Shown: positions 23,457 to 31,531 of the stretch, piece by piece
Layout: every line of letters begins with the position of its first letter
Position numbering within the stretch: the first letter of the stretch is position 1
Origin: an uncultured Chloroflexota bacterium
GTDB lineage: Bacteria > Chloroflexota > Anaerolineae > Anaerolineales > Villigracilaceae
NCBI GenBank assembly: GCA_900696595.1
Contig: CAADGT010000178.1
Coordinates: 1-42,430 of the forward strand
Direction: 5' to 3'
Length of the DNA: 42,430 nt
Translations under genes and position numbers: made by a program
The notes under the pieces: generated by a model
The model's database searches: none
The model's input: only the letters and a program-made list of their open reading frames with translations
Told to the model about the DNA's origin: nothing

Positions 23457-24560
23457 TTACAGATATCTTTCCTGGTTGTGTTTTTTCAAATGCTCCACGA
23501 TGTCCCGCACTTTCTGCGACTGATCCGTTTTGCAAACCAGCAAAATATCCGCCGTGTCCACGATCACCATGTCGTCCACGCCGATGGTGACGATCATGCG
23601 CTCGCCCCCGCCGCCGTAGATCATCGTATTGTGAGTCTCGTGCGCGAGATGAAGGTTCATATTCGTTGCGATATTTCCATTCATATCCGGCAGCAGAACC
23701 TCGAAGAGCGACGACCACATTCCCACATCGCTCCAACCCAATCCACCGGCAGGGAGGACTGCGACCCGCTCCGCTTTCTCCATAATGCCGTAATCCACGG
23801 TCTCGGTCTTCAAACCGGGCCAGTGATCCCTGAGAGCGCTTTCGTAATCGCGCGTCCCCCAATGGCTTCCGATGCGCTCCAATGTGGAATGCAAGTCCGG
23901 CATCTGCCTTTGAATCTCTCGAAGAATTGCGTCCGCCCGCCAGATGAACATGCCGCCGTTCCACGAATGGTCGCCTGAGCGCAGGAGTTGCTGGGCGGTT
24001 TGTTCGTCCGGTTTCTCTTTGAAGTTCTTCACCCGATACGCCGGATATTTATACTCGCCGTCGAGCGCCTGCCCCTGCTGGATGTAGCCGTAGGCGGTGG
24101 ATGGGTTTGTAGGCGTGATGCCCAACACAACCAAATACCCGTCCGCCGCCACCTCGAAGGACGCCTTCAACAAATAATGAAACAAGTCCACGTTGCGGAT
24201 GAAATGATCCGAAGATAACACCGCAATGGACGCCTGCGGATCGCGCTTCATCAGCGCCATGGCTGCCAGCCCCACTGCGGAGGCGGTCCCGCGCGGAGCT
24301 GGCTCGATGATGTAATTCTCGGCGGGAATATCCGGCGCCTGCGCCTGCATCTCGCGCGCCTGCTCGTCCACAGTGACGACAAAAATCCTCTCCGGCGGAA
24401 ACAGCCCGCTCAAACGCTTTACAGTGCTTTGAAACAACGTCTCCTGCCCGATCAACGGCAATAATTGTTTCGGTCTCTCCTTGCGCGACAGGGGCCACAA
24501 GCGCGTCCCCCCGCCGCCCGCCATGATCACCGCATAGGTATGTGAAAAATCCACGCCCAC
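23457..24560 (-). CDS. manC: mannose-1-phosphate guanylyltransferase (GDP-mannose synthesis)
   Basis: 367 residues. The nucleotidyltransferase signature AGGGGTRLWPLSRKERPKQLLPL (residues 13-35) is present, followed by SSDHFI, FKEKPDEQTA and WNGGMFIWRAD, all typical of the GTP:mannose-1-phosphate family. The C-terminal isomerase domain of bifunctional ManC is absent, which fits the short form. It starts at GTG, supported by AGGAGAT 6 nt upstream; the first ATG-equivalent is missing. It lies 11 bp downstream of dprA and is probably cotranscribed. Supplies GDP-mannose for surface glycans. Confidence 0.9.
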   Translation of the reverse strand: MGVDFSHTYAVIMAGGGGTRLWPLSRKERPKQLLPLIGQETLFQSTVKRLSGLFPPERIFVVTVDEQAREMQAQAPDIPAENYIIEPAPRGTASAVGLAAMALMKRDPQASIAVLSSDHFIRNVDLFHYLLKASFEVAADGYLVVLGITPTNPSTAYGYIQQGQALDGEYKYPAYRVKNFKEKPDEQTAQQLLRSGDHSWNGGMFIWRADAILREIQRQMPDLHSTLERIGSHWGTRDYESALRDHWPGLKTETVDYGIMEKAERVAVLPAGGLGWSDVGMWSSLFEVLLPDMNGNIATNMNLHLAHETHNTMIYGGGGERMIVTIGVDDMVIVDTADILLVCKTDQSQKVRDIVEHLKKHNQERYL

Positions 24561-24571
24561 GATTTTATCTC

Positions 24572-25678
24572 CTAAACTTTGTATTCGGATTGCGTTTCTC
24601 TGACCGCTACATAATTCATCCCGCCCACCTGCCGCGCCAGGCCTTTCAATTCCATCATCGCCAGCGCGGCGGAGACCTTTTCAATGGGCAGCCCCGCCCG
24701 GTTGCGAATCTCGTCCACATGCAAAGGCTCTCCGCCAAGCGCGTTCAGCACAAGCGCTTCGGTCTCGTCCGAAGGCAAAATCTTCCGCGCCGATTTGCGA
24801 TCGCTCATGCGCGTCAAATCCAGCGCCTGCATCAGGTCGGCGGGGGTCAGCAAAGGTTGCGCGCCGTTTTGAATCAAACGATTCGTCCCTTTCGATTGCG
24901 GCGCGAAAATACTGCCCGGCACGGCGAAAATTTCGCGTCCCTGCGCCGCGGCAAATTCAGCCGTGATCAACGCGCCGCTTGTCTCCGCCGCCTCCACAAC
25001 GACAACCGCCAGCGACAAGCCGGAAATGATCCGGTTGCGAGGCGGAAAGTTCGAAGCGTCCGGCGGAGTCCCAACCGCATAATCGCTGACGATTGCGCCG
25101 CGTTCCATCATCTGTTCGGCGAGTCCGCGATGTTCCGGCGGGTAGATCTTATCCACGCCCGAGCCGAGGACCGCCATCGTCCGCCCGCCGGCTTTGAGCG
25201 CGGCCTGATGCGCGATTGCATCCACCCCGCGCGCGAGTCCGCTGACGACGGTGATCCCATTCGCGGCGAGGAAGGAAGCGATCTCCTCCGTCACCTGCCT
25301 GCCATAAGGCGTGACCTTGCGCGCGCCGACGATTGCGACCGCGAACAGATCGTCTGTCAAATATTCGCCGCGGATATACAACACGGGAGGCGGCTGATCT
25401 ATCTCTTTCAGTCTTGCCGGATAATCTTCGTCCATCCAGGTCAGGATTTTAATTCCTCCCGCCTCGATCCGCGCCCATACTTGATTCAAATCAATTTGCC
25501 TTCTCGCCCCGACGACTTTCTCCGCCAACTTCGCCCCCAAGCCCGATTCAACCAATTCCGCCGCCCCGGCATTCCAGGCAGATTCAAGGTCGCCAAAATG
25601 CGCGACCAGAGCCTGCATACGCACCGCGCCGATGCCCTTGATAAGATTGAAACCGATCCAGTATTTCTTTTCGTCCAT
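24572..25678 (-). CDS. dprA: DNA processing protein DprA
   Basis: 368 residues. The Rossmann-like core shows VGARKVTPYGRQ, VVSGLARGVDAIAHQAAL and LGSGVDKIYPPEH, and a later segment FPPRNRIISGLS, all hallmarks of DprA/Smf. An N-terminal helix-hairpin-helix-like part (YWIGFNLIKGIGAVRMQ) and a C-terminal winged-helix domain flank it. DprA loads RecA on incoming single strands in transformation. The start at 25678 is chosen over 25696 because a TACAAT box lies 8 nt upstream of it and the family begins at this point. Confidence 0.92.
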   Translation of the reverse strand: MDEKKYWIGFNLIKGIGAVRMQALVAHFGDLESAWNAGAAELVESGLGAKLAEKVVGARRQIDLNQVWARIEAGGIKILTWMDEDYPARLKEIDQPPPVLYIRGEYLTDDLFAVAIVGARKVTPYGRQVTEEIASFLAANGITVVSGLARGVDAIAHQAALKAGGRTMAVLGSGVDKIYPPEHRGLAEQMMERGAIVSDYAVGTPPDASNFPPRNRIISGLSLAVVVVEAAETSGALITAEFAAAQGREIFAVPGSIFAPQSKGTNRLIQNGAQPLLTPADLMQALDLTRMSDRKSARKILPSDETEALVLNALGGEPLHVDEIRNRAGLPIEKVSAALAMMELKGLARQVGGMNYVAVRETQSEYKV

Positions 25679-25686
25679 GCGCGGAG

Positions 25687-25692
25687 ATTGTA
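25687..25692 (-). promoter_or_regulatory. -10 box of dprA
   Basis: Minus-strand TACAAT 8 nt before the ATG at 25678, indicating a leaderless or nearly leaderless mRNA. Confidence 0.5.
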
Positions 25693-25740
25693 TCATCCCC
25701 CGCCTTTGCGGATCAAAACCATCCTTCGCTCCACCTCAGG

Positions 25741-25746
25741 TATAAT
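25741..25746 (+). promoter_or_regulatory. -10 box of ricT
   Basis: TATAAT seven bases before the ATG at 25754. No ribosome site fits between. Confidence 0.6.
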
Positions 25747-25753
25747 TCCCGCC

Positions 25754-26689
25754 ATGCAAACAGACATAAAAAATATTATCGGTGTGCGTTTCAATCCCAT
25801 CGGCAAGGTCTACCATTTCGACTCCTCCTCCCTGCCCGACTTGAAGACCGGCGAATACGTCATCGTGGACACTTCACGCGGAAGACATCTCGGCGAGGTC
25901 GTGCAATTACTGGGCGAAATTCCACCCAAGCCCGAAGGCGGCTGGAAATCCGTCGAACGCCGCGCCACCCCGCGCGACCACCTGCTTCAGCAATCCTGGC
26001 GCAACAAACAGATCGAAGCCATGATCTCCTGCCGCGCCCGCGCCTCGGAGTTGAGATTGCTTGAAAAGATCAAAATCGTCGCCGCCGAATACAACTACGA
26101 CGGCTCGCGCCTGGCGTTCCTCTTCAGCACAGGCGAAGAGGAAAAGGTGGACCTTAAATCCCTGCGCCGCGACATGGCGGAGAAATATCCCAACACCCAT
26201 GTCGAGATGCGCCAGATCGGCCCGCGCGATGTGGCAAAACTGATCGGCGGAATGGGCGCGTGCGGAATCGAAACCCGCTGTTGCTCCAAATTTCTGACCG
26301 AATTCTCCCCCATCTCGATCAAGATGGCGAAGGAACAGGGCATCTCGCTCACGCCCGACGAAATCACCGGCATGTGCGGACGCTTGCGCTGCTGCCTGAT
26401 CTACGAATACGAACAATACGTCGAGGCGCGCAAGACCCTGCCGAAGCGCAATAAGCGAGTCGTCACGCCCAAAGGCGAGGGCAAGGTCATTGACCTCATG
26501 CCGATGAGCGACAAGGTCGTTGTGCTGATCGAAGTCGCCGGCGAGCGCCCGCAACAGTTCACCTTCCTGCGCGAAGAAATCCAACCCTGGGACGAACTCG
26601 AAGCCCTGCGCCGAAAATCCGAAGCGCCCTGCGACCGCCACGAAGGCGGCGGCTGCAACTGTGGAAAATCGAAAGCCAAGAGGAATTAA
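25754..26689 (+). CDS. ricT: PSP1-domain regulatory protein RicT (YaaT)
   Basis: 311 residues. The PSP1 domain is evident from VRFNPIGKVYHFD through KLIGGMGACGIETRCCSKFL to CGRLRCCLIYEYEQY. The cysteine pattern CGIETRCC and CGRLRCC matches the RicT Fe-S-ligating residues of the Y-complex in Bacillus. A tail with HEGGGCNCGKSKAKRN follows. In Firmicutes RicT helps RNase Y mature mRNAs; in this organism partners are unknown. The open frame extends over 1.2 kb upstream through the dprA antisense, but TATAAT 7 nt before 25754 and the family start fix this ATG. Confidence 0.9.
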   Translation: MQTDIKNIIGVRFNPIGKVYHFDSSSLPDLKTGEYVIVDTSRGRHLGEVVQLLGEIPPKPEGGWKSVERRATPRDHLLQQSWRNKQIEAMISCRARASELRLLEKIKIVAAEYNYDGSRLAFLFSTGEEEKVDLKSLRRDMAEKYPNTHVEMRQIGPRDVAKLIGGMGACGIETRCCSKFLTEFSPISIKMAKEQGISLTPDEITGMCGRLRCCLIYEYEQYVEARKTLPKRNKRVVTPKGEGKVIDLMPMSDKVVVLIEVAGERPQQFTFLREEIQPWDELEALRRKSEAPCDRHEGGGCNCGKSKAKRN

Positions 26690-26713
26690 TTTTTCACGAA
26701 TTGCGAAGCGCGC

Positions 26714-26748
26714 AATCCGTGATGCCTATCTCGCATCTCGCAACCCAT
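26714..26748 (+). repeat. short 7-bp-period array at the PIG-L gene start
   Basis: Consecutive heptads GATGCCT, ATCTCGC, ATCTCGC and AACCCAT end on the start codon of the next gene. Related units occur at 27558-27605. Confidence 0.55.
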
Positions 26749-27472
26749 GACCTCCCCTACCTGCTGGACCGAACCGCAACGCATCCTCGTTATCCTGGCT
26801 CACCCCGACGACCCGGAATTCTTTTGCGGCGCAACCCTCGCCAAATGGGCGCGCGAAGGTCATACCATTCAATATCTTTTACTGACCTGCGGCGACAAGG
26901 GATTCAACCCCGCCACCATGCCGGATATGACGCCCGACAAACTGTGCGGGATTCGACACGCGGAACAGGCCGAAGCCGCCAAAGTCATCGGAGCCGCACC
27001 GCCTCTCTTCCTGGACCTCCCGGACGGATACCTGATCCCAGACCTGAATCTCCGCCGGGACGTTGTACGCGAAATTCGCAAACACAGACCGGACATCCTC
27101 GTCACCTGCGACCCGCAGAATCTCTTTGCTCTCTACGGAATCAACCACCCCGACCACCGCGCCTGCGGACAGATCGTCCTCGACGCGGTCTTCCCCGCCG
27201 CCGGAAACCCAGCCTACTTTCCCGACCTGCTCGCGCAAGGATACGAACCGCATATGCCAAAGGAAGTCTGGTGCTCGCTCACCAACCAAGCCAACACCGT
27301 CCTCGACGTGACCGAATATTGGGATGTCAAAATCCAGGCCGTCCTCAAACATAAATCACAAGCGCAGGACGCCGACAAACTCACCGAACGCCTGAAATCA
27401 AGAAGAACCGAAGACAGCACGGATGAAAACCCGCGCTATGAAGAAAAATTTCGAGTGGTGAAGTATTCGTGA
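26747..27472 (+). CDS. PIG-L/LmbE family N-deacetylase
   Basis: 241 residues. The zinc-binding motif AHPDDPEF (18-25) and the distal HPDH (about 132-135) define the PIG-L family, which removes acetyl groups from N-acetylglucosamine-type sugars in bacillithiol, mycothiol or other glycoconjugates. Substrate is not decidable. The start ATG abuts a 7-bp-period array; no ribosome site is seen. The next gene lies 141 bp on across another heptad region. Confidence 0.87.
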   Translation: MTSPTCWTEPQRILVILAHPDDPEFFCGATLAKWAREGHTIQYLLLTCGDKGFNPATMPDMTPDKLCGIRHAEQAEAAKVIGAAPPLFLDLPDGYLIPDLNLRRDVVREIRKHRPDILVTCDPQNLFALYGINHPDHRACGQIVLDAVFPAAGNPAYFPDLLAQGYEPHMPKEVWCSLTNQANTVLDVTEYWDVKIQAVLKHKSQAQDADKLTERLKSRRTEDSTDENPRYEEKFRVVKYS

Positions 27473-27508
27473 ATGAAGCGCGACGAAAAACGCGTGATGA
27501 GAAATAAG

Positions 27509-27605
27509 TAACGAGAGATGAGAAACGAAAAGCGAGGGGGAAGAATCCGTGATGCCTAACTCGTAACCCGCATCTGGTAACTCGCCTTCGTAACTCGTAT
27601 CTCAA
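27509..27605. repeat. inverted 7-bp-period array between PIG-L and M20 genes
   Basis: Left half: heptads TAACGAG, AGATGAG, AAACGAA, AAGCGAG (27509-27536). Right half (27558-27605): AACTCGT, AACCCGC, ATCTGGT, AACTCGC, a 6-base variant, AACTCGT, ATCTCAA, close to the reverse complement. It could fold as a long imperfect hairpin just before the ribosome site AAGGAG of the next gene. Confidence 0.6.
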
Positions 27606-27613
27606 GGAGCCCC

Positions 27614-28810
27614 ATGAACCCCTTCCTCAAACAAGCCCAGGAACTATTCCCCTACACCCAAGCCCTGCGGCGCGACTTTCACATGCACCCCGAACTGGGA
27701 TTCAACGAAATCCGCACGGGCGGCATTGTGGCGAAAGAACTCGAGAGCCTCGGCATCGAAGTGACCAAGGGCGTCGGCAAGACCGGCGTCGTCGGCTATC
27801 TCGAAGGCGCAAAACCCGGCCCGGTCATTCTGCTGCGCTTCGACATGGACGCCCTGCCCATCGCCGAAGACACCGGCGCGGAATATGCCTCGCAAACCCC
27901 CGGTGTAATGCACGCCTGCGGACATGACGGTCATACCGCCATCGGCTTGACCGTCGCAAAAATATTGAACGAAAGAAAAAACGAACTGGCGGGCAGCGTC
28001 AAATTCTGTTTCCAGCCCTCCGAAGAGGGAACGAACGGCGAAGAAATCGGCGGCGCGTTGATGATGATGCGCGACGGCGTGCTGGAAAGCCCCAAAGTGG
28101 AAAAGACCCTCTCGCTTCACATCTGGAACGACAAACCGCTGGGATGGGTCCACGTCGCCGAAGGTCCCGTCATGGCGGGCGCGGATCTGTTCGTCGTCAA
28201 ACTGACCGGCAGCGGCGGGCACGGAGCCGCGCCCCAAACCGCAATTGACCCGATCGTCTGCGCCGCGCAGATCGTCGCGGCATTGCAAACCATCGTCTCG
28301 CGCAACATCGAACCGCTCAAACCCGCCGTCGTCAGCGTCACATCCGTTCACAGCGGCACGGCTTTCAACATCATCCCGCAGACCGCCGAATTAAACGGAA
28401 CCATCCGCACTTTCGAGCCGGAGATCAGGAAGAAAACGCATGAACGCTTCGAGCAGATCGTCCGCGGCGTTGCGCAAGCCATGAACTGTAAAGCCGAAAT
28501 AACCGTCAAGCAAGTCACCGCGCCGGTCATCAACAACGGCGCAGTCGCCGCAAGCGTCTTCAACACGGCGCAAACGCTTTTCCCGCAGACCGAGATCTCG
28601 ACCAACGCCTATCTCACCATGGGCGCCGAGGATATGGGATACATGCAGGAAAAGGCCGACGGCTGTTATTTCTTCATCGGCTCGGCGAACGCGGAAAAGA
28701 ATCTCAATTACAATCACCATCACCCCAAATTCGATTTCGACGAAACCGCGATGGTCGCGGGAGTCGCATTGATGGCGTCCGCCGCGGCGGATTTGCTGAA
28801 AGGAAAATGA
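27614..28810 (+). CDS. M20D-family amidohydrolase (hippurate/IAA-amino-acid hydrolase type)
   Basis: 398 residues. The metal site is visible: RRDFHMHPELGF at the N-terminus, HACGHDGH (about 99-106), the catalytic Glu pair in PSEEGT and the histidine in LHIWN, plus NHHHPKFDFDE near the C-terminus. The dimerisation domain lies between about 185 and 300. Family members hydrolyse N-acyl amino acids such as N-acetyl-diaminopimelate, hippurate or IAA conjugates; this one is not resolved further. AAGGAG lies 7 nt before the ATG. It is followed after 4 bp by the FecR-domain lipoprotein. Confidence 0.9.
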   Translation: MNPFLKQAQELFPYTQALRRDFHMHPELGFNEIRTGGIVAKELESLGIEVTKGVGKTGVVGYLEGAKPGPVILLRFDMDALPIAEDTGAEYASQTPGVMHACGHDGHTAIGLTVAKILNERKNELAGSVKFCFQPSEEGTNGEEIGGALMMMRDGVLESPKVEKTLSLHIWNDKPLGWVHVAEGPVMAGADLFVVKLTGSGGHGAAPQTAIDPIVCAAQIVAALQTIVSRNIEPLKPAVVSVTSVHSGTAFNIIPQTAELNGTIRTFEPEIRKKTHERFEQIVRGVAQAMNCKAEITVKQVTAPVINNGAVAASVFNTAQTLFPQTEISTNAYLTMGAEDMGYMQEKADGCYFFIGSANAEKNLNYNHHHPKFDFDETAMVAGVALMASAAADLLKGK

Positions 28811-28814
28811 TTCG

Positions 28815-29765
28815 ATGAGGAAAATTTCCGCGTTTCTTCTCCTGACGTTTGCGCTGGGCGCCTGCGCTTCGGGCGCCGCTTCCGCCCCGACCGAATCCAC
28901 CGATCCCGCCGCTGGGACGGAGCCCACAGTCCCAACTGAGTCCGCGCCTTCAGAAAACAGCGACCCGCCCCCGGCGGAGAGAGAAGCGGTCTTATCCGAA
29001 TTCGAGAACGAAGTCGTTGCGAGGGAATCTGCCGAGGGCGAATACATCCCCGCCGAAGTCGGGTTCGTCATTCAAACCGGCGGAGGGTTGCAGACCGGGG
29101 CAAACGGGCGCGCGCGGATGGATTTGAATCCCGAAGGGACGATCGTGCGCGTTGCGCCGAACTCCGCGTTCACACTGCCCGAAGTGACAAACGACGGCGG
29201 CGAACCGAAGACAAGCGTCGAACTTTTCTTTGGAAAGATTTTCATTTTGCTGAACGGCGGTTCGCTCGACGTGCAGACTCCCTCCGGCGTGGCTTCGGTG
29301 CGCGGCAGTTTGTTGAGCGTGAGTTTCAATCCTGCCACAGGACGCGTGCAAGCCGCATGTCTTGAAGGTCACTGCGCCTTGATCAATCAAAGCGGCGAAA
29401 CGGTGGAACTGGAGGAAGGCGAATCCGGTTATGTGGATGAAAGCGGCGGGATTGTCGAGCTCGACGGTATAGATCGGGACGAAGTTTTGGAGTGGCTCGA
29501 AGAAGCGCCGGAACTGGGCGAGTTTCTCGAGGAACTTCCCGACCCGGAATCCTTCCCTGAGATAGAGGATTTCGAAATGTTCGAATTTGACCCCGCTGAA
29601 TTTTTCGATGAAACGTACGCTGAAGACGGTTTCTTCAGTTTTGACGAGGAAATTCCGCTCGAGGATGGAGACTTCATAGAAGAGACGGATGTGCCAGACG
29701 AGGGCGATCCAACGGGCGGCGACGGCGGAGGCGATCCAACGGGCGGCGACGGCGGAGACGAGTGA
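28815..29765 (+). CDS. FecR-domain lipoprotein with very acidic C-terminal tail
   Basis: 316 residues. Signal peptide with a cysteine at GACASG. A low-complexity Pro/Thr/Ser/Glu linker is followed by a FecR-like beta domain (about 80-195: GGGLQTGANGRARMDL, VRVAPNSAF, VELFFGKIFI, TPSGVASVRGS). The tail from about 215 is extremely rich in Asp and Glu and ends in two exact copies of GDPTGGDGG, coded by two identical 27-bp repeats (29703-29729 and 29730-29756). The start overlaps the AAAGGAAA site at the end of the previous gene. The next gene shares its last base (TGATG). Not a sigma-factor regulator in the classical operon sense, as no ECF sigma gene is near; an envelope structural role is possible. 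Confidence 0.82.
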   Translation: MRKISAFLLLTFALGACASGAASAPTESTDPAAGTEPTVPTESAPSENSDPPPAEREAVLSEFENEVVARESAEGEYIPAEVGFVIQTGGGLQTGANGRARMDLNPEGTIVRVAPNSAFTLPEVTNDGGEPKTSVELFFGKIFILLNGGSLDVQTPSGVASVRGSLLSVSFNPATGRVQAACLEGHCALINQSGETVELEEGESGYVDESGGIVELDGIDRDEVLEWLEEAPELGEFLEELPDPESFPEIEDFEMFEFDPAEFFDETYAEDGFFSFDEEIPLEDGDFIEETDVPDEGDPTGGDGGGDPTGGDGGDE

Positions 29766-30352
29766 TGAGGCGCGCAGGAAAATGGGCGCTCGGCGCGGCG
29801 TTGACTGCGGCGGCGGCGTTTGCCGCGTATCAATCTTCGTCGGCGCCGGGAGCCGTTGCGCCCACTGAGGAGTTCGTCGAATCCGTCGTTGTTAGCGAGC
29901 CGGCTGTCGTAACGGAATCGCCGATCTCAGATCAGCCCTGCGGTTATCAATGGGCGACCGAGGACATGCCCGAATTGACTGCGGAAATTGATGTCGCGGT
30001 CAAAAGGTTGAACCCCGAAGCGTCGGCGCGGGCGCAGGCGTTCGGCGAGAATTGCGTCCGCGCCGACGGCTCATCCACTTTCGGCGCGATGGAGACGGAT
30101 TTCTATGTCACGCTCCCGACGGACGACCTGACCAAAGAGGAAGATTTCGGCAATTGGATTTCGCAAGTCATGGGGGTTGCGATCGAAATTCCGCGCGAAC
30201 GCTTACAGGGACCCAATTACGGCTTTGTCGAATTCACCTTCGAGCAGAGCGAAGCCGAGCGCGTCATCCTCCGCGTCCCCATCCAACGGTATCTCGACGA
30301 GGCGCGGGGTAAATCCGGCGCGGAGTTGTTTCGGATGTTTTATCAGCCGTAG
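29765..30352 (+). CDS. exported protein of unknown function coupled to the FecR-domain lipoprotein
   Basis: 195 residues. The N-terminus (RRAGKWALGAALTAAAAFAAYQ) is a signal anchor or signal peptide. A cysteine pair (QPCGYQW and ENCVRAD) could form a disulfide. No family recognised. The ATG at 29765 overlaps the previous stop by one base (TGATG), giving termination-reinitiation; an in-frame GTG lies one codon upstream. A terminator follows. Confidence 0.75.
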   Translation: MRRAGKWALGAALTAAAAFAAYQSSSAPGAVAPTEEFVESVVVSEPAVVTESPISDQPCGYQWATEDMPELTAEIDVAVKRLNPEASARAQAFGENCVRADGSSTFGAMETDFYVTLPTDDLTKEEDFGNWISQVMGVAIEIPRERLQGPNYGFVEFTFEQSEAERVILRVPIQRYLDEARGKSGAELFRMFYQP

Positions 30353-30370
30353 GCGAGCCAAACGACGAAT

Positions 30371-30400
30371 ATAAAAGCCGCGCAGTTGCGCGGCTTTTAT
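30371..30400. terminator. bidirectional rho-independent terminator
   Basis: Perfect 14-bp arms, 30371-30384 and 30387-30400, with a 2-nt loop in this symmetrical reading; GC core GCCGCGC with A/T flanks in both directions. It separates convergent genes ending at 30352 and 30417. Confidence 0.9.
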
Positions 30401-30416
30401 ATTCCAGCCTGTCAAC

Positions 30417-31328
30417 TTACTTGTCTTGAATCTCCGCCGCCCTGAAGGTGTTCGCCATCAACATGGCGATGGTCATGGGTCCCACTCCGCCGGGGACGGG
30501 GGTGATGAATCCGGCGACTTCCTTAGCCTCTTCAAAGTTTACGTCGCCGACCAGTTTTTGCATGGGTTTGCCGGTCTTCTGGCTGATCACCGGGGAGCCG
30601 TCCGGGTTGAGTTTTGGGATGCCGTTGATGCCCACGTCAATGACCGCCGCGCCGGGTTTGATCCAATCGCCGCGCACCATCTCAGCCCTGCCTATCGCGG
30701 CGATGACGATGTCCGCGTCGCGCAACACGGCGGGGATATCCCTTGTCTTCGAGTGGACGACGGTCACCGTGGCGTTCTCCTTGATCAGCAACAACGCCGC
30801 CGGCATACCGACGATGTTCGAGCGCCCCAGCACAACGGCATTTGCGCCTGCGATTTTCACGCCCGCTTCCTTGAGCAGGTAGATGCATCCATAAGGCGTG
30901 CAGGGGACGAAGAGCGGCACGCGTCCTCTTTGGGCGAGGCGCCCGAGGTTGATCGGCGAGAATCCGTCCACGTCCTTTTCGATGCTGATGAGCGAAAGTA
31001 CGCGCTCTTCATCGAGGTGATCCGGAAGGGGTAACTGGACAAGGATGCCGTTCACCTTCGGGTCGGCATTCAACTCACGGATGAGTTTTTCGAGGTCCGC
31101 CTGCGAAATATCCGCGGGGACGGGGCGATGGAAGGAGGTCATGCCCAGTTCGGCGCAAGCCTTCTGTTTCATGCTGACGTAAGTCGCGGAATCGATCCGG
31201 TCGCCGACCAGCACCGTCGCCAGCCCCGGCTGGGACTTGCCCGCCGCCAGCCGTTTTGCCGTTTTTTCCTTTACTTCATCGCGCACCTTTTGCGCGATGG
31301 CGGTTCCGTCTATCAATTGAGCGGTCAT
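30417..31328 (-). CDS. folD: bifunctional methylene-THF dehydrogenase/methenyl-THF cyclohydrolase FolD
   Basis: 303 residues. FolD motifs: YVSMKQKACAELG with the catalytic lysine, GILVQLPLPDHL, KDVDGFSPINLG, CTPYGCIYLL, VVLGRSNIVGMPAALLL and the C-terminal PVPGGVGPMTIAML. The enzyme interconverts 5,10-methylene- and 10-formyl-THF with NADP. Minus-strand AAGGAG lies 6 nt before the ATG. Confidence 0.96.
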   Translation of the reverse strand: MTAQLIDGTAIAQKVRDEVKEKTAKRLAAGKSQPGLATVLVGDRIDSATYVSMKQKACAELGMTSFHRPVPADISQADLEKLIRELNADPKVNGILVQLPLPDHLDEERVLSLISIEKDVDGFSPINLGRLAQRGRVPLFVPCTPYGCIYLLKEAGVKIAGANAVVLGRSNIVGMPAALLLIKENATVTVVHSKTRDIPAVLRDADIVIAAIGRAEMVRGDWIKPGAAVIDVGINGIPKLNPDGSPVISQKTGKPMQKLVGDVNFEEAKEVAGFITPVPGGVGPMTIAMLMANTFRAAEIQDK

Positions 31329-31361
31329 GGGTTGCTCCTTGTGTTTATGCTTCCATCTAAA

Positions 31362-31367
31362 ATTATA
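31362..31367 (-). promoter_or_regulatory. -10 box of folD
   Basis: Minus-strand TATAAT about 33 nt before the ATG. A leader with the ribosome site AAGGAG (31335-31340) follows. Confidence 0.5.
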
Positions 31368-31531
31368 AATTCAGTCGTATATCTGATAAAGTGACATTTG
31401 TAACGATAACCGTTATACAGGTTGGCTGGATTTCACTCTTTCCGAAGTTTCCCTCGAAAACCCCTGCAATTCCCCTGAATCTTCGGGATATTTTTCCTGA
31501 GCCGAAGACTCTTATTCCATACGCAGACGAT

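Noticed and set aside
23437-23460. Terminator at CCGTTT...AAACGG
   Set aside because: Its T-run faces the plus strand, where no gene ends; probably chance pairing.
24542-25753. Long N-terminal extension of the RicT frame
   Set aside because: It is antisense to dprA, has Arg/His-rich shadow composition, and a TATAAT box lies 7 nt before the internal ATG at 25754.
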